NCBI GenBank assembly: GCA_019425045.1
Contig: JAHYYI010000038.1
Span: 1-14,304, forward strand
Reading direction: 5' to 3'
DNA from: Collinsella sp.
Lineage (GTDB): Bacteria; Actinomycetota; Coriobacteriia; Coriobacteriales; Coriobacteriaceae
DNA: 14,304 nt
Shown: piece by piece, positions 5,378 through 12,772 of the stretch
Layout of the letters: each line of letters opens with the position of its first letter
How positions within the stretch are numbered: position 1 is the first letter of the stretch
Notes under the pieces: model-generated
What the model was told of the DNA's origin: nothing
Databases searched by the model: none
Seen by the model: the letters and a program-made list of their open reading frames with translations, nothing else
Position numbers and translations under genes: made by a program

Positions 5378-6238
5378 TTAGTTCTCCCCCTTATCCTGCT
5401 TGCCCAGATACGCCTCAATAACAGCGTCGTTGTTCTGGATCTCCTCGGCCGTGCCCTTGGCGATGACCTTACCAAAGTTGAGCACGCAGATGCCCTCGCA
5501 GATGTTCATGACGAGCGACATGTCGTGCTCAATGAGCATGATGGCAATGCCAAAGGTGTCGCGAATCTTGACGATGTTCTCCATGAGCTCCGCGGTCTCG
5601 GACGGGTTCATGCCGGCGGCAGGCTCGTCGAGCAGCAGCAACTTGGGGTTGGTGGCAAGCGCGCGGACGATTTCCAGACGACGCTGGGCGCCGTAAGGCA
5701 GCGATCCGGCCTGTTCATTTGCCAGGTGCTCCATGTCAAAAATGGACAGCAGCTCCATGGCGCGCTCGTGGGCGGCCTTCTCGTGCTTCCAATACGTCGG
5801 CAGGCGCAGCACGCCCTCAAAACCAGAGTAGCGCTCCTGGTTGTGCAGGCCAACCTTAACGTTGTCCTCCACCGTCATGGTGTTGAACAGGCGAATGTTC
5901 TGGAACGTACGGGCAATACCCATGCGGTTGACCTGGTAGACCGACTTGCCCGAAGTGTCCTCACCGTCGAGCAGGATGGTGCCGTGCGTAGGCTGGTACA
6001 CCTTGGTGAGCAGGTTGAAGACCGTGGTCTTGCCGGCACCGTTGGGGCCGATAAGACCGGCGATCTCAGTCTTGCCGATGGTCAGGCTAAAGTCGTCGAC
6101 CGCCTTAAGGCCGCCGAATTCAATGCCCAGGTGGATGCACTCGAGCGCCGGGCGCTGGCCCAGGTCGCGGTCGGGAACGATGGCGCCAGAAGGATACGGG
6201 ACCATCTTGCCCTTGTTGAACTCAAACTTACTGGGCAT
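5378..6238 (-). CDS. livG: Branched-chain amino acid ABC transporter, ATP-binding protein LivG
   Basis: A 286-residue ATPase that pairs with LivF on the cytoplasmic face of the LivH/LivM channel. Walker A is GPNGAGKTT at residues 64-72. The Q-loop region is GIARTFQNIRLFNTMTV, the signature is the LivG-type LPYGAQRR, Walker B is LLLLDEP followed by AAGMNP, and the switch region is LIEHDM with the expected His. About 30 residues precede the first ABC strand (LECIHLGIEFGG), slightly longer than usual for LivG. I start at the ATG at 6238 because AAGGAGGT lies 8 bases upstream; an in-phase ATG at 6265 lacks such a site. The start overlaps the last 11 bases of livM, so the two are translationally coupled. 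Confidence 0.93.
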   Translation of the reverse strand: MPSKFEFNKGKMVPYPSGAIVPDRDLGQRPALECIHLGIEFGGLKAVDDFSLTIGKTEIAGLIGPNGAGKTTVFNLLTKVYQPTHGTILLDGEDTSGKSVYQVNRMGIARTFQNIRLFNTMTVEDNVKVGLHNQERYSGFEGVLRLPTYWKHEKAAHERAMELLSIFDMEHLANEQAGSLPYGAQRRLEIVRALATNPKLLLLDEPAAGMNPSETAELMENIVKIRDTFGIAIMLIEHDMSLVMNICEGICVLNFGKVIAKGTAEEIQNNDAVIEAYLGKQDKGEN

Positions 6239-7307
6239 CGGCTGCCACCTCCTTCTTGGAAGCAAAGCGGTCCTTAATGCGTGCGAAGAGCGCCTTGAGC
6301 TGTGGGTTGTTAGTAAAGACCATGACCAGAATCAACACGATGGCGTAGATGAGCATGCGGTAGTCCGAGAACTGACGGAGCAGCTCGGGGAGCACCGTGA
6401 GCAGCGCCGCGGCGATAACGGAGCCGCGCATGTTGCCCAGGCCGCCCAGGACCACGAACACCAGAATGAGGATGGACGTATTGAAGTCGAACTTAGTGGC
6501 GGAAAGCTGCGAGAAGTTACCGCCGAACAGGGCTCCGGCAGCACCGGCGAGGGCAGCGGAAACCACGAAGGCGATCATGCGGTACTCGGTGACGGAGATG
6601 CCTACGGACTCGGCTGCAATCTTGTTATCGCGCACGGCCATGATGGCACGGCCGGTACGGCTGCGCACCAGGTTGAGCACGATCACGAGTGCGACCATGA
6701 CCAAGATGGCACCGGCAAGGAAGGTCGAGTACGTCGACACGCCCGAGGCGCCCTGGGCGCCCTTGATGATGGCGGTGCCGTCCTCGAGCAGGTGCAGGTC
6801 GTCGATCGTGGAGTTGCCCGTGATGTTAAAGATCACATGCAGGCCGTGGGAGTCGACGCCCACGATAAGGCAGGTGACGATCTCTTTGATAATCTCGCCA
6901 AAGGCCAGCGTCACGATAGCCAGGTAATCGCCGCTCAGGCGAAGGACCGGGATGCCGATCAAGAAGCCCAGGATGGCGGCAGCGATGGCGCCGACCACAA
7001 TGCTGATGATAAGGCGCATCGGATCGGACGGAACGGCGCTCTCCAGCGCGACGGCGGTGACGATTCCCGTATAGGCGCCGACGCTCATAAAGCCCGCGTG
7101 GCCCAGCGACAGATCGCCCGCGATGCCGACGACGAGGTTGAGCGAGATGGCCATGACGATATAGGCCGTGATGGGAACCAGCTGACCGGCGATCATGCGC
7201 GGAATCATGTGGTTAGACTGCATAAAGAACACGATGGCGAACGCCACAAGGCACATGGCGTACGTAACAAAGTCGTGACGCGTCTGCTTGTCTTTAAGAA
7301 ACTTCAT
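6228..7307 (-). CDS. livM: Branched-chain amino acid ABC transporter, permease LivM
   Basis: A 359-residue permease with about ten hydrophobic helices; with LivH it forms the membrane channel. The LivM hallmark LSLGHAGFMSVGAYTG follows helix 2, VVGAIAAAILGFLIGIPVLR with LSGDYLAIVTLAFGEI is the region contacting the ATPase, and VFVVLGGLGNMRGSVIAAAL lies near the C-terminus. The first 15 residues (MKFLKDKQTRHDFVT) are hydrophilic and cytoplasmic. I prefer the ATG at 7307, with AGGTGA spaced about 6 bases upstream; a GTG at 7316 directly after the livH stop is an alternative adding three residues. A loop between helices (about residues 165-195, with the STIDDLHLLEDGTAIIKGAQ stretch) is longer than a simple turn and probably extracytoplasmic. 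Confidence 0.92.
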   Translation of the reverse strand: MKFLKDKQTRHDFVTYAMCLVAFAIVFFMQSNHMIPRMIAGQLVPITAYIVMAISLNLVVGIAGDLSLGHAGFMSVGAYTGIVTAVALESAVPSDPMRLIISIVVGAIAAAILGFLIGIPVLRLSGDYLAIVTLAFGEIIKEIVTCLIVGVDSHGLHVIFNITGNSTIDDLHLLEDGTAIIKGAQGASGVSTYSTFLAGAILVMVALVIVLNLVRSRTGRAIMAVRDNKIAAESVGISVTEYRMIAFVVSAALAGAAGALFGGNFSQLSATKFDFNTSILILVFVVLGGLGNMRGSVIAAALLTVLPELLRQFSDYRMLIYAIVLILVMVFTNNPQLKALFARIKDRFASKKEVAADAQ

Positions 7308-7316
7308 AACGCTCAC

Positions 7317-8198
7317 CTACACCTTCTCGGGGACGTACTTGCCCAAGAGGCCGGCAGGCTTGACGAGCAGGACGATGATCAAAACACCAAAGACGATGGA
7401 GTTGGCAAGGCTCGTGGAAATATAAGCCTGTGCCATCGCCTCGATGATACCGATGAGAATGCCACCGACAAAGGCACCGGGGATGGAGCCGATGCCACCG
7501 AAGACAGCGGCATCGAAGGCCTTGATGCCAGGCATGGCACCCGTCGTGGGCTGCAGCACCGGCGAGTAGGAGCACAGCAGCACGCCGGCGATGGCGGCAA
7601 GGGCGGAGCCGATGGCGAACGTCATCGAGATGGTGCGGTTGACGTTGATGCCCATGAGCTGAGCGGCGGCCTTGTCCTCGGACACGGCGCGCATGGCTTT
7701 GCCCATCTTGGTCTTACCTGTAAAGAACATCAGACCGGCCATGATAACCAGACAGGCGACGATGGTGACGAGCGAGACGGCGCTTACGTTGAACTTGGCC
7801 AAGAACTCCGGCACCGGGAAGGTGACGAGCGAAGTGAAGTTCTTGGGCGTGGCGCCCCACAGAAGCTGCGCGGCGTTCTGCAGGAAGTAGGACACGCCGA
7901 TGGCCGTGATCAGAACGGCCAGCGGGCCTGCTTGGCGCAGCGGCTTGTATGCCAGACCCTCGATGAGAACACCGAGAACCGTGCAGACCACACAAGAGAG
8001 AATTACAGATGCCCAGCCCGGGAGGCCGAGATACGACGTGGCGCAGAACGAGACATAGGCACCGACCATGATGACGTCGCCGTGAGCGAAGTTCAGCATC
8101 TTGGCGATACCGTAGACCATGGTGTAGCCTAACGCGATGATGGCGTAGACGCTGCCCATGGACAGGCCGTTGACCAGGTATTGGATAAAGACCGTCAT
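7317..8198 (-). CDS. livH: Branched-chain amino acid ABC transporter, permease LivH
   Basis: A 293-residue permease of normal LivH length with about eight membrane helices. Family motifs are IQYLVNGLSMGSVYAIIALG near the N-terminus, KMLNFAHGDVIMVGAYVSF after helix 2, and the ATPase-coupling segment KMGKAMRAVSEDKAAAQLMG near residue 190, followed by AFDAAVFGGIGSIPGAFVGG. I start at the ATG at 8198, which has AAAGGGGG 9 bases upstream. The nearer ATG at 8207 abuts that site and the longer frame to 8291 has no site. It follows the binding-protein gene after a 139-base spacer containing two hairpins, and is followed immediately by livM. Confidence 0.94.
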   Translation of the reverse strand: MTVFIQYLVNGLSMGSVYAIIALGYTMVYGIAKMLNFAHGDVIMVGAYVSFCATSYLGLPGWASVILSCVVCTVLGVLIEGLAYKPLRQAGPLAVLITAIGVSYFLQNAAQLLWGATPKNFTSLVTFPVPEFLAKFNVSAVSLVTIVACLVIMAGLMFFTGKTKMGKAMRAVSEDKAAAQLMGINVNRTISMTFAIGSALAAIAGVLLCSYSPVLQPTTGAMPGIKAFDAAVFGGIGSIPGAFVGGILIGIIEAMAQAYISTSLANSIVFGVLIIVLLVKPAGLLGKYVPEKV

Positions 8199-8244
8199 GT
8201 TCCACATCCCCCTTTCGAATAGGTTTCCAGTTGATGTATGAAAC

Positions 8245-8264
8245 AGGGACGTTACATCGTCCCT
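8245..8264 (-). other. Short hairpin in the livH leader
   Basis: AGGGACG (8245-8251) and CGTCCCT (8258-8264) are perfect inverse arms around TTACAT. The hairpin sits about 47 bases before the livH start in the transcribed spacer. Its GGGACGTT core recalls the arms of the 56-bp REPIN elements, which may be chance. Confidence 0.5.
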
Positions 8265-8275
8265 AGATACCAAGC

Positions 8276-8305
8276 AAGCAGGGAAGGCCAAAACCTCCCC
8301 TGCTT
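8276..8305 (-). terminator. Intercistronic hairpin between binding-protein gene and livH (attenuator or mRNA stabiliser)
   Basis: AAGCAGGGAAGG (8276-8287) and CCTCCCCTGCTT (8294-8305) form a 12-bp stem with one G-U type pair and a six-base loop, 32 bases after the stop of the binding-protein gene. There is no clear U-tract, so partial termination or 3'-end protection of the upstream mRNA is more likely than full termination. Either would give more binding protein than permease, a normal ratio for ABC importers. Confidence 0.55.
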
Positions 8306-8337
8306 GGGATCAAAACCGCTCTATGTAAGGCGGCCTA

Positions 8338-9525
8338 TTAGGCCTGTACGTACTTACCGTCGGTGATGACGTACGCCGTGGGGTCCTTCTGGACCTGACC
8401 CTTATCGTTCCAGGTGAGCTTGCCGGTCAGACCGTCAACGGTAATGTTGCACATGGCCTCGGGCAGCTTCTCGGCGACCTCGGTCGGGTCGGCGTCGACA
8501 CCAAGACCGGCCTCCTTGAGGGCCTCGGCCACCGCGTGCACGCCGTCGTAGGCGTCGGCGGCAAACTGGTCGGGAGTATCGCCGTACTTATCCTTGTAAG
8601 CGTTGACGAAGTCGGCGTTCTTCTCGTCGTCGGCGGAGAACGGGGTCATGAGCAGCAGACCCTCGGCAAGAGAGGTGTCGAAGCCCTCAACGCCCAGGAT
8701 GCCGTCCATGCCGTCGCAGCCCATCATCTTGACGTTGTAGCCCATGTCCTTGGCATTCTTGAGCAGGACGGACGCCGGCGTGTAGTAGATCGGCGCAAAG
8801 ATCATGGTGGCGCCGGCCTGCTTGGCCTTGGTCAGCTGGTTGGTAAAGCTCGTGGCGGAGTCGTCCTTAAAGGTCTCCTCGTCAACAACCTCGAGCTTGG
8901 ACTCAGCGGCCTGGGCCTTAAAGGAATCTGCGATACCCGAAGAATAGGCGTCGCCGGAGTTATAGAACAGCACGAACTTCTCGTCCGCATACTTCTGCGC
9001 CAGGAACTTGGCAGCGTTGACACCCTGGTTGGGGTCGGTGAAGCAAACCTGGAAGACGCAATCCTTGCCGTCGGTGACGTCCTCGGAGGACGCGGACGGG
9101 GTGATCATGAACGTCTTGGGGTCGTTACCACACTCTGCGGCAACGGCAACCGACGCACCCGTGGTGGTCGGGCCGACGAGGGCCTGCATGCCCCAGTCGA
9201 GCAGGGTGTTGAAGGCGTTGACGGCCTTCTCGCCATCGGCCTGGTCATCCTCGGCCTTGCTGGCAAGCGGCAGCTCCTTGGTCGAGAAATCCTTGCAGCC
9301 AAGCTCGACACCCTGGGTAACGGACTTGCCGTAGGACGCGTTGGCGCCGGTCAGCGGGCCGATGGTGCCGATCTTAAACGAAGCGTCGCCCGAAGCGGAA
9401 CCGCTGTCGCCGCCGTTGGAGGAGCAGCCAGCTAGAATGGACATCGCCCCCAGACCTGCTGCGCTCGCGATAACACTCCTGCGATTCATAACAGGGTTCA
9501 ATGACTTACCGGTGAGGCTCGACAT
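8338..9525 (-). CDS. livK: Amino-acid-binding lipoprotein of the Liv importer (LivJ/LivK family), paralog 1
   Basis: A 395-residue substrate-binding protein of the type I periplasmic-binding fold. The signal region has NRRSVIASAAGLGAMSILAG then C34: a twin-arginine pair, a hydrophobic core and an LAGC lipobox, so it is probably a membrane-anchored lipoprotein, possibly exported by Tat. The mature part begins with a Gly/Ser-rich linker, then FKIGTIGPLTGANASYG, the typical first strand. ALVGPTTTGASVAVA and FMITPSASS mark the ligand-contact loops of this family; GCDGMDG carries an Asp where family members contact the ligand amino group (inference by analogy). The start at 9525 has GGAGAG upstream; the internal Met13 lacks a site. 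It is closely related to the next gene upstream but has a 3-residue-scale insertion (CGNDPKT). The exact amino acid bound is unknown. Confidence 0.92.
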   Translation of the reverse strand: MSSLTGKSLNPVMNRRSVIASAAGLGAMSILAGCSSNGGDSGSASGDASFKIGTIGPLTGANASYGKSVTQGVELGCKDFSTKELPLASKAEDDQADGEKAVNAFNTLLDWGMQALVGPTTTGASVAVAAECGNDPKTFMITPSASSEDVTDGKDCVFQVCFTDPNQGVNAAKFLAQKYADEKFVLFYNSGDAYSSGIADSFKAQAAESKLEVVDEETFKDDSATSFTNQLTKAKQAGATMIFAPIYYTPASVLLKNAKDMGYNVKMMGCDGMDGILGVEGFDTSLAEGLLLMTPFSADDEKNADFVNAYKDKYGDTPDQFAADAYDGVHAVAEALKEAGLGVDADPTEVAEKLPEAMCNITVDGLTGKLTWNDKGQVQKDPTAYVITDGKYVQA

Positions 9526-9796
9526 GCGGCTCTCCTCTCAAATCTCGTCGGGTTTTGGTTACCCGACAGGCCATCCTTCGCCGTGTTCGGCGTTCGCAAA
9601 ATAGTAGACGCTTTAGTTAGGAAAAGTGGCGATTATTTCAACTTTTCTTTGGATTTGTTCATTTATCCATGTTTCTGCGTATTTCTATTATTTTATGCAG
9701 TAATGCCACTTTATTATGTAAAAGTAATGTTTCCATTCTGTTACAAGCGTCCCTGCCCTGAATAATACAGCCTCACCGGTCGCGTTTTATGCGCAC
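9526..9796 (-). promoter_or_regulatory. AT-rich spacer and leader before binding-protein paralog 1
   Basis: This 271-base gap is markedly AT-rich from 9600 to 9745 in otherwise GC-rich DNA, as expected of a promoter region, so paralog 1 and livHMGF may have their own promoter besides read-through from paralog 2. I could not choose a convincing -35/-10 pair. CATAAT and TAAAAT on the minus strand near 9690-9720 are -10-like but lack good partners. Two hairpins lie in the leader: GTCGGGT/ACCCGAC at 9547-9567 and CGCCG-TGTT-CGGCG at 9579-9592. An 8-bp inverted pair AAAGTGGC (9623-9630)/GCCACTTT (9705-9712) could be an operator. A 60-codon open frame across this AT-rich DNA has no ribosome site and is not a gene. 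Confidence 0.45.
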
Positions 9797-10963
9797 TTAG
9801 GCAGCGATGTACTTGCCGTCCTGAATCACATAGGCCGTAGCAGGCTTTTCGACTTGGCCCTCGTCGTTCCACGTGAGCTCGCCCGTCAGGCCCTCGATCT
9901 TGATTTTACGCATGGCCTTGGCGAGGTCGCCGGCAATGTCGGCGCCGTCGGCCGTAATATCGATGTCTGCCTTATCGATAGCCTCGACAATCGCATGGAC
10001 GCAGTCATAGGCATCGGCGGCAAACTGGTTGGGCGTCTCGTCGTAGGCGTCCTTATATGCCTTGACAAAGTCGGCGTTCTTCTCATCGTCGGCAGAGAAC
10101 GGGGTCATGAGCAGCACGCCCTCGGCAAGGGAGGTGTCGAAGCCCTCAACGGAGAGCAGGCCGTCCATGCCGTCGGTACCCATGAGGGTCATGTCGTATC
10201 CCATGTCCTTGGCGTTCTTGAGCAAAACGGACGCCGGCGTGTAGTAGATCGGCGCAAAGATGAGCGTGGCGCCGGCCTCCTTGGCCTTGGTGAGCTGGTT
10301 GGTAAAGCTCGTGGAGGAGTCGTCCTTAAAGGTCTCGGTATCGACGATATCAAGTTTGGACTCCTTGGCCTGCTCGGCAAAGGCATCGGCAACACCCGAG
10401 CTGTACGTATCGCCGGAGTTGTAGAACAGGGCGATCTTGGCGTCTGCATACTTCTCGGCCAAAAACTTGGCAGCACTCGCGCCCATGGTGGGGTCGGTAA
10501 AGCAAACCTGGAAAACCGTGGTCTTGTCCTTGGTGACGTCGAGGGACGAAGCAGAGGGCGTGACCATGAGCATATCGTCGGCGATCTCGCCCGAGACAGC
10601 GACGGCGGCACCAGTCGTGACGGGGCCGACGAGCGCCTGCATGCCCCAGTCGCACAGGGTATTGAAAGCGTTGATAGCCTTCTCGCCGTCGGCGACGTCA
10701 TCCTCGGACTTAAGCGAGAGTTTGAGGTCCTTGGTCGAGAAATCCTTGGCGGCAAGCTTGGCACCCTTCTCGGCCGAAACGCCATAGGTTGCCGCGGCGC
10801 CGGTCCGAGGGCCGATGACACCGATCTTGAAGGTCTTGCCGTCATCGGCGGTGCCGCCGTCCGAGCCACCCGACGAGCAACCAGCGAGTGCGGCGGTGCT
10901 GCCGAGCGCCGCAGCGCCGGCGAGAAAGTTCCTACGGCTGAGCGTGCTGTTGATGTTGAACAT
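9797..10963 (-). CDS. Amino-acid-binding lipoprotein of the Liv importer (LivJ/LivK family), paralog 2
   Basis: A 388-residue paralog of the adjacent binding protein. The signal LSRRNFLAGAAALGSTAALA then GC29 has a near-perfect Tat motif (S-R-R-x-F-L) and an LAGC lipobox, so the protein is predicted to be folded, exported and lipidated. FKIGVIGPRTGAAATYG starts the mature fold; ALVGPVTTGAAVAVS, LMVTPSASS and GTDGMDG mark the ligand loops. Long blocks are identical to paralog 1 (for example TSFTNQLTKAK, IFAPIYYTPASVLLKNAKD, FSADDEKNADFV), showing tandem duplication. They diverge in the segment after the second ligand loop and at the C-terminal domain edge (residues about 300-350), which could alter specificity. 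The ATG has AAAGGGGG seven bases upstream. As the first gene of the operon it probably supplies the same LivHMGF core with a second ligand preference. Confidence 0.92.
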   Translation of the reverse strand: MFNINSTLSRRNFLAGAAALGSTAALAGCSSGGSDGGTADDGKTFKIGVIGPRTGAAATYGVSAEKGAKLAAKDFSTKDLKLSLKSEDDVADGEKAINAFNTLCDWGMQALVGPVTTGAAVAVSGEIADDMLMVTPSASSLDVTKDKTTVFQVCFTDPTMGASAAKFLAEKYADAKIALFYNSGDTYSSGVADAFAEQAKESKLDIVDTETFKDDSSTSFTNQLTKAKEAGATLIFAPIYYTPASVLLKNAKDMGYDMTLMGTDGMDGLLSVEGFDTSLAEGVLLMTPFSADDEKNADFVKAYKDAYDETPNQFAADAYDCVHAIVEAIDKADIDITADGADIAGDLAKAMRKIKIEGLTGELTWNDEGQVEKPATAYVIQDGKYIAA

Positions 10964-11214
10964 GGTGTCCCCCTTTTTCGCTGGCCGCGGTGCGGCCGTC
11001 TTGCGGTACAGGGCAAACCTTATGGCGCAAACGTTGACAGTTTGTTACGGAAGTCCGTTTGTAGCGAGCGTGTTTCCAATGTTTCCGCAGCGTTTCGGGG
11101 GTGCCGTTTTGTGCGGCTCCTGTTGCCTGGCGAGCACGCGCCCCCGGTTCACGCTAGAATGCACTCAACCTTTAAGCGGTTAATCCATCCATAAGATGCA
11201 CGAAGGAGCTATCT
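10964..11214. promoter_or_regulatory. Divergent promoter region between the liv operon and hom
   Basis: These 251 bases serve both divergent units. On the plus strand TAGAAT at 11155-11160 is a good -10 for hom, giving a start near 11167 and a roughly 48-base leader, but no good -35 lies 16-18 bases before it. On the liv side a compact hairpin GGCCGC-GGT-GCGGCC (10983-10997) lies in the leader of binding-protein paralog 2. Possible operator dyads are CAAAC-N7-GTTTG at 11028-11044 and ACGGA-AG-TCCGT at 11047-11058. I see no T-box, riboswitch or peptide leader rich in threonine or isoleucine. Confidence 0.45.
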
Positions 11215-12558
11215 ATGAGCGAATCCCTGCGCACCGTGAACGTCGGTCTGATCGGTCTGGGAACCGTCGGCGGCGGCGTGGCCCGTCTGATCAAGAGCCA
11301 CCACGATGAGTACCTGGCAGCCTACGGCATCGACCTTAAGCTGACCCGCGCCTGCGCGCTTGCCTGGGAGCAGGCCGAGGCAGCCGGTATTGAGCGCGAG
11401 GCCTTTACGAGTGACTGGCATGACGTCGTCACCGACCCAGCCGTCGATATCGTCGTCGAACTCATCGGCGGCGAGCACCCCGCGACCGAGATCTTCACCA
11501 CCGCCTTTGAGCACGGCAAGCACGTCGTCTCTGCCAACAAGGCCCTGCTGGGCCGTCACGTCGAGACGCTTGCCGAGAAGGCGCGTGCGTGCGGCGTGCA
11601 GATTAAGTGCGAGGCCAGCTGCGGTGGCGGCATCCCCATTGTCAGCACACTCGAGCACGACCTGGTGGGTAACAAGATCCTGACCATCGCCGGCATCCTC
11701 AACGGCACCACCAACTACATCCTGTCGCGCATGGACGCCGAGGGCGCCGATTACGCTGACGTGCTCGCCGACGCACAGGCTAAGGGCTATGCCGAGGCCG
11801 ACCCGTCCGCCGACGTCGACGGCTTCGATGCCGCCAGCAAGACGGCCATCCTCGCCTCCATCGGCTTTGGCACCCGCGTTACCACCGATGATGTGTACCA
11901 GCAGGGTATCCGCACCATCGGCGCCGAGGACATCGCCCAGGCCCGCGAGCTCGGCTACACCATCAAACTGCTCGGCATCGCCCGCAACACCGACGCTGGC
12001 GTCGACGTTCGCGTGCATCCCACGCTGATCCCCGCAGACCATATGCTCGCCAAGGTCAACGGCGCCATGAACGCCGTCTACGTGGTAGGCGACGCCGTGG
12101 GCGAGACCATGTTCTACGGCGCGGGCGCAGGCTCCTTCCCCACCGCGAGCGCCGTCGTGGGCGATATCCTGTCGCTCTCCGAGCAGATCAGCCGCGGCGT
12201 GGCTCCGCTGCCCGAGATTGAGCCCTATGGCCACAACCTCGCCTTTAAGCCCATGGACGAGCTCCAGACCAAGTACTATGTGCGCCTGAAGGTCGCCGAC
12301 CGCGTGGGCGCCCTGTCCGAGACGGTCGACATCTTTGCCAAGCATAACATCTCGATCTCGCTCATCAACCAGGTCGAGGACGGCAAGTCGGGCGTCAGCG
12401 ATGCCTGCTCGGTCATCTTCCTGACGCACCGCGCGCTCGAGAAGGACGTCCAGGCTGCCGCCGCCGAGCTTGCCAGCGTCGGCTGCGTGGCCGAGGTCGC
12501 CAACGTCCTGCGCATCGAGGACGTTGAGGCTTGGACCGAAGGCGTCATGGCGAACTAG
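11215..12558 (+). CDS. hom: Homoserine dehydrogenase (ACT-domain type)
   Basis: A 447-residue NAD(P)-dependent enzyme that reduces aspartate semialdehyde to homoserine, the branch point to threonine, methionine and, via threonine, isoleucine. The Rossmann motif GLIGLGTVGGG is at residues 11-21, SANKALL near 110 is the conserved nucleotide/substrate loop, and GILNGTTNYIL near 161-171 and GYAEADPSADVDGFDAASK near 195-213 match the family signature, with the acidic and Lys residues that act in catalysis. A C-terminal ACT domain spans about 354-435 (YYVRLKVADRVGALSETVDI), the usual place for allosteric control by threonine or another amino acid. Length is typical for the monofunctional enzyme; no aspartokinase domain is fused. 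The ATG has GAAGGAG seven bases upstream. It is monocistronic, with a strong terminator 31 bases after the stop. Confidence 0.96.
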   Translation: MSESLRTVNVGLIGLGTVGGGVARLIKSHHDEYLAAYGIDLKLTRACALAWEQAEAAGIEREAFTSDWHDVVTDPAVDIVVELIGGEHPATEIFTTAFEHGKHVVSANKALLGRHVETLAEKARACGVQIKCEASCGGGIPIVSTLEHDLVGNKILTIAGILNGTTNYILSRMDAEGADYADVLADAQAKGYAEADPSADVDGFDAASKTAILASIGFGTRVTTDDVYQQGIRTIGAEDIAQARELGYTIKLLGIARNTDAGVDVRVHPTLIPADHMLAKVNGAMNAVYVVGDAVGETMFYGAGAGSFPTASAVVGDILSLSEQISRGVAPLPEIEPYGHNLAFKPMDELQTKYYVRLKVADRVGALSETVDIFAKHNISISLINQVEDGKSGVSDACSVIFLTHRALEKDVQAAAAELASVGCVAEVANVLRIEDVEAWTEGVMAN

Positions 12559-12588
12559 CCCAACGCTCGCCTAGCAATACGCGCCTTG

Positions 12589-12623
12589 AGGGCTCCCGTC
12601 CGATGTGGGACGGGAGCCCTTTT
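12589..12623 (+). terminator. Intrinsic terminator of hom
   Basis: GGGCTCCCGTCC (12590-12601) pairs perfectly with GGACGGGAGCCC (12608-12619) around GATGTG, followed by TTTT at 12620-12623. The outer A-T pair (12589/12620) extends the stem to 13 bp. Confidence 0.92.
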
Positions 12624-12671
12624 GTCACCTGCCCTAAGCACAACGGCAAAGCACATTTGCGCGAGCCGCTC

Positions 12672-12700
12672 ATCGGTAACGCGGGCTACCGTTCACCGAT
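12672..12700 (+). promoter_or_regulatory. Bulged inverted repeat upstream of the SDR gene
   Basis: ATCGGTAACG (12672-12681) pairs with CGTTCACCGAT (12690-12700) with one bulged base and an 8-base loop, 72 bases before the SDR start. It could be a regulator binding site or a leader hairpin. No clear -35/-10 pair is visible around it, and no regulator gene is adjacent. Confidence 0.35.
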
Positions 12701-12772
12701 ATGCAAACGCGGCCGATTCCGACTACCGCTACGCTGTGCTGCGAATGTCCGCCCGCGATGAGAGGAAGCACC

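Noticed and set aside
5946..8132. A 728-codon open frame opposite livG, livM and livH, and similar long frames opposite other genes
   Set aside because: Antisense shadow of GC-rich coding DNA; the His/Asp/Gly-rich composition is typical of such shadows and the minus-strand genes are unmistakable.
9583..9765. 60-codon + strand ORF in the AT-rich liv spacer
   Set aside because: No ribosome site, composition follows the AT-rich DNA, and it lies in a probable promoter region.
11034..11057. TTGACA on the + strand at 11034-11039 as the hom -35
   Set aside because: No -10 lies 16-18 bases downstream, and it would place the start far upstream of the better TAGAAT at 11155.
11159..11194. 11-codon ORF (MHSTFKRLIHP) before hom as an attenuator leader peptide
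   Set aside because: It has single Thr and Ile codons only, overlaps the -10, and no alternative terminator/antiterminator structure is seen.
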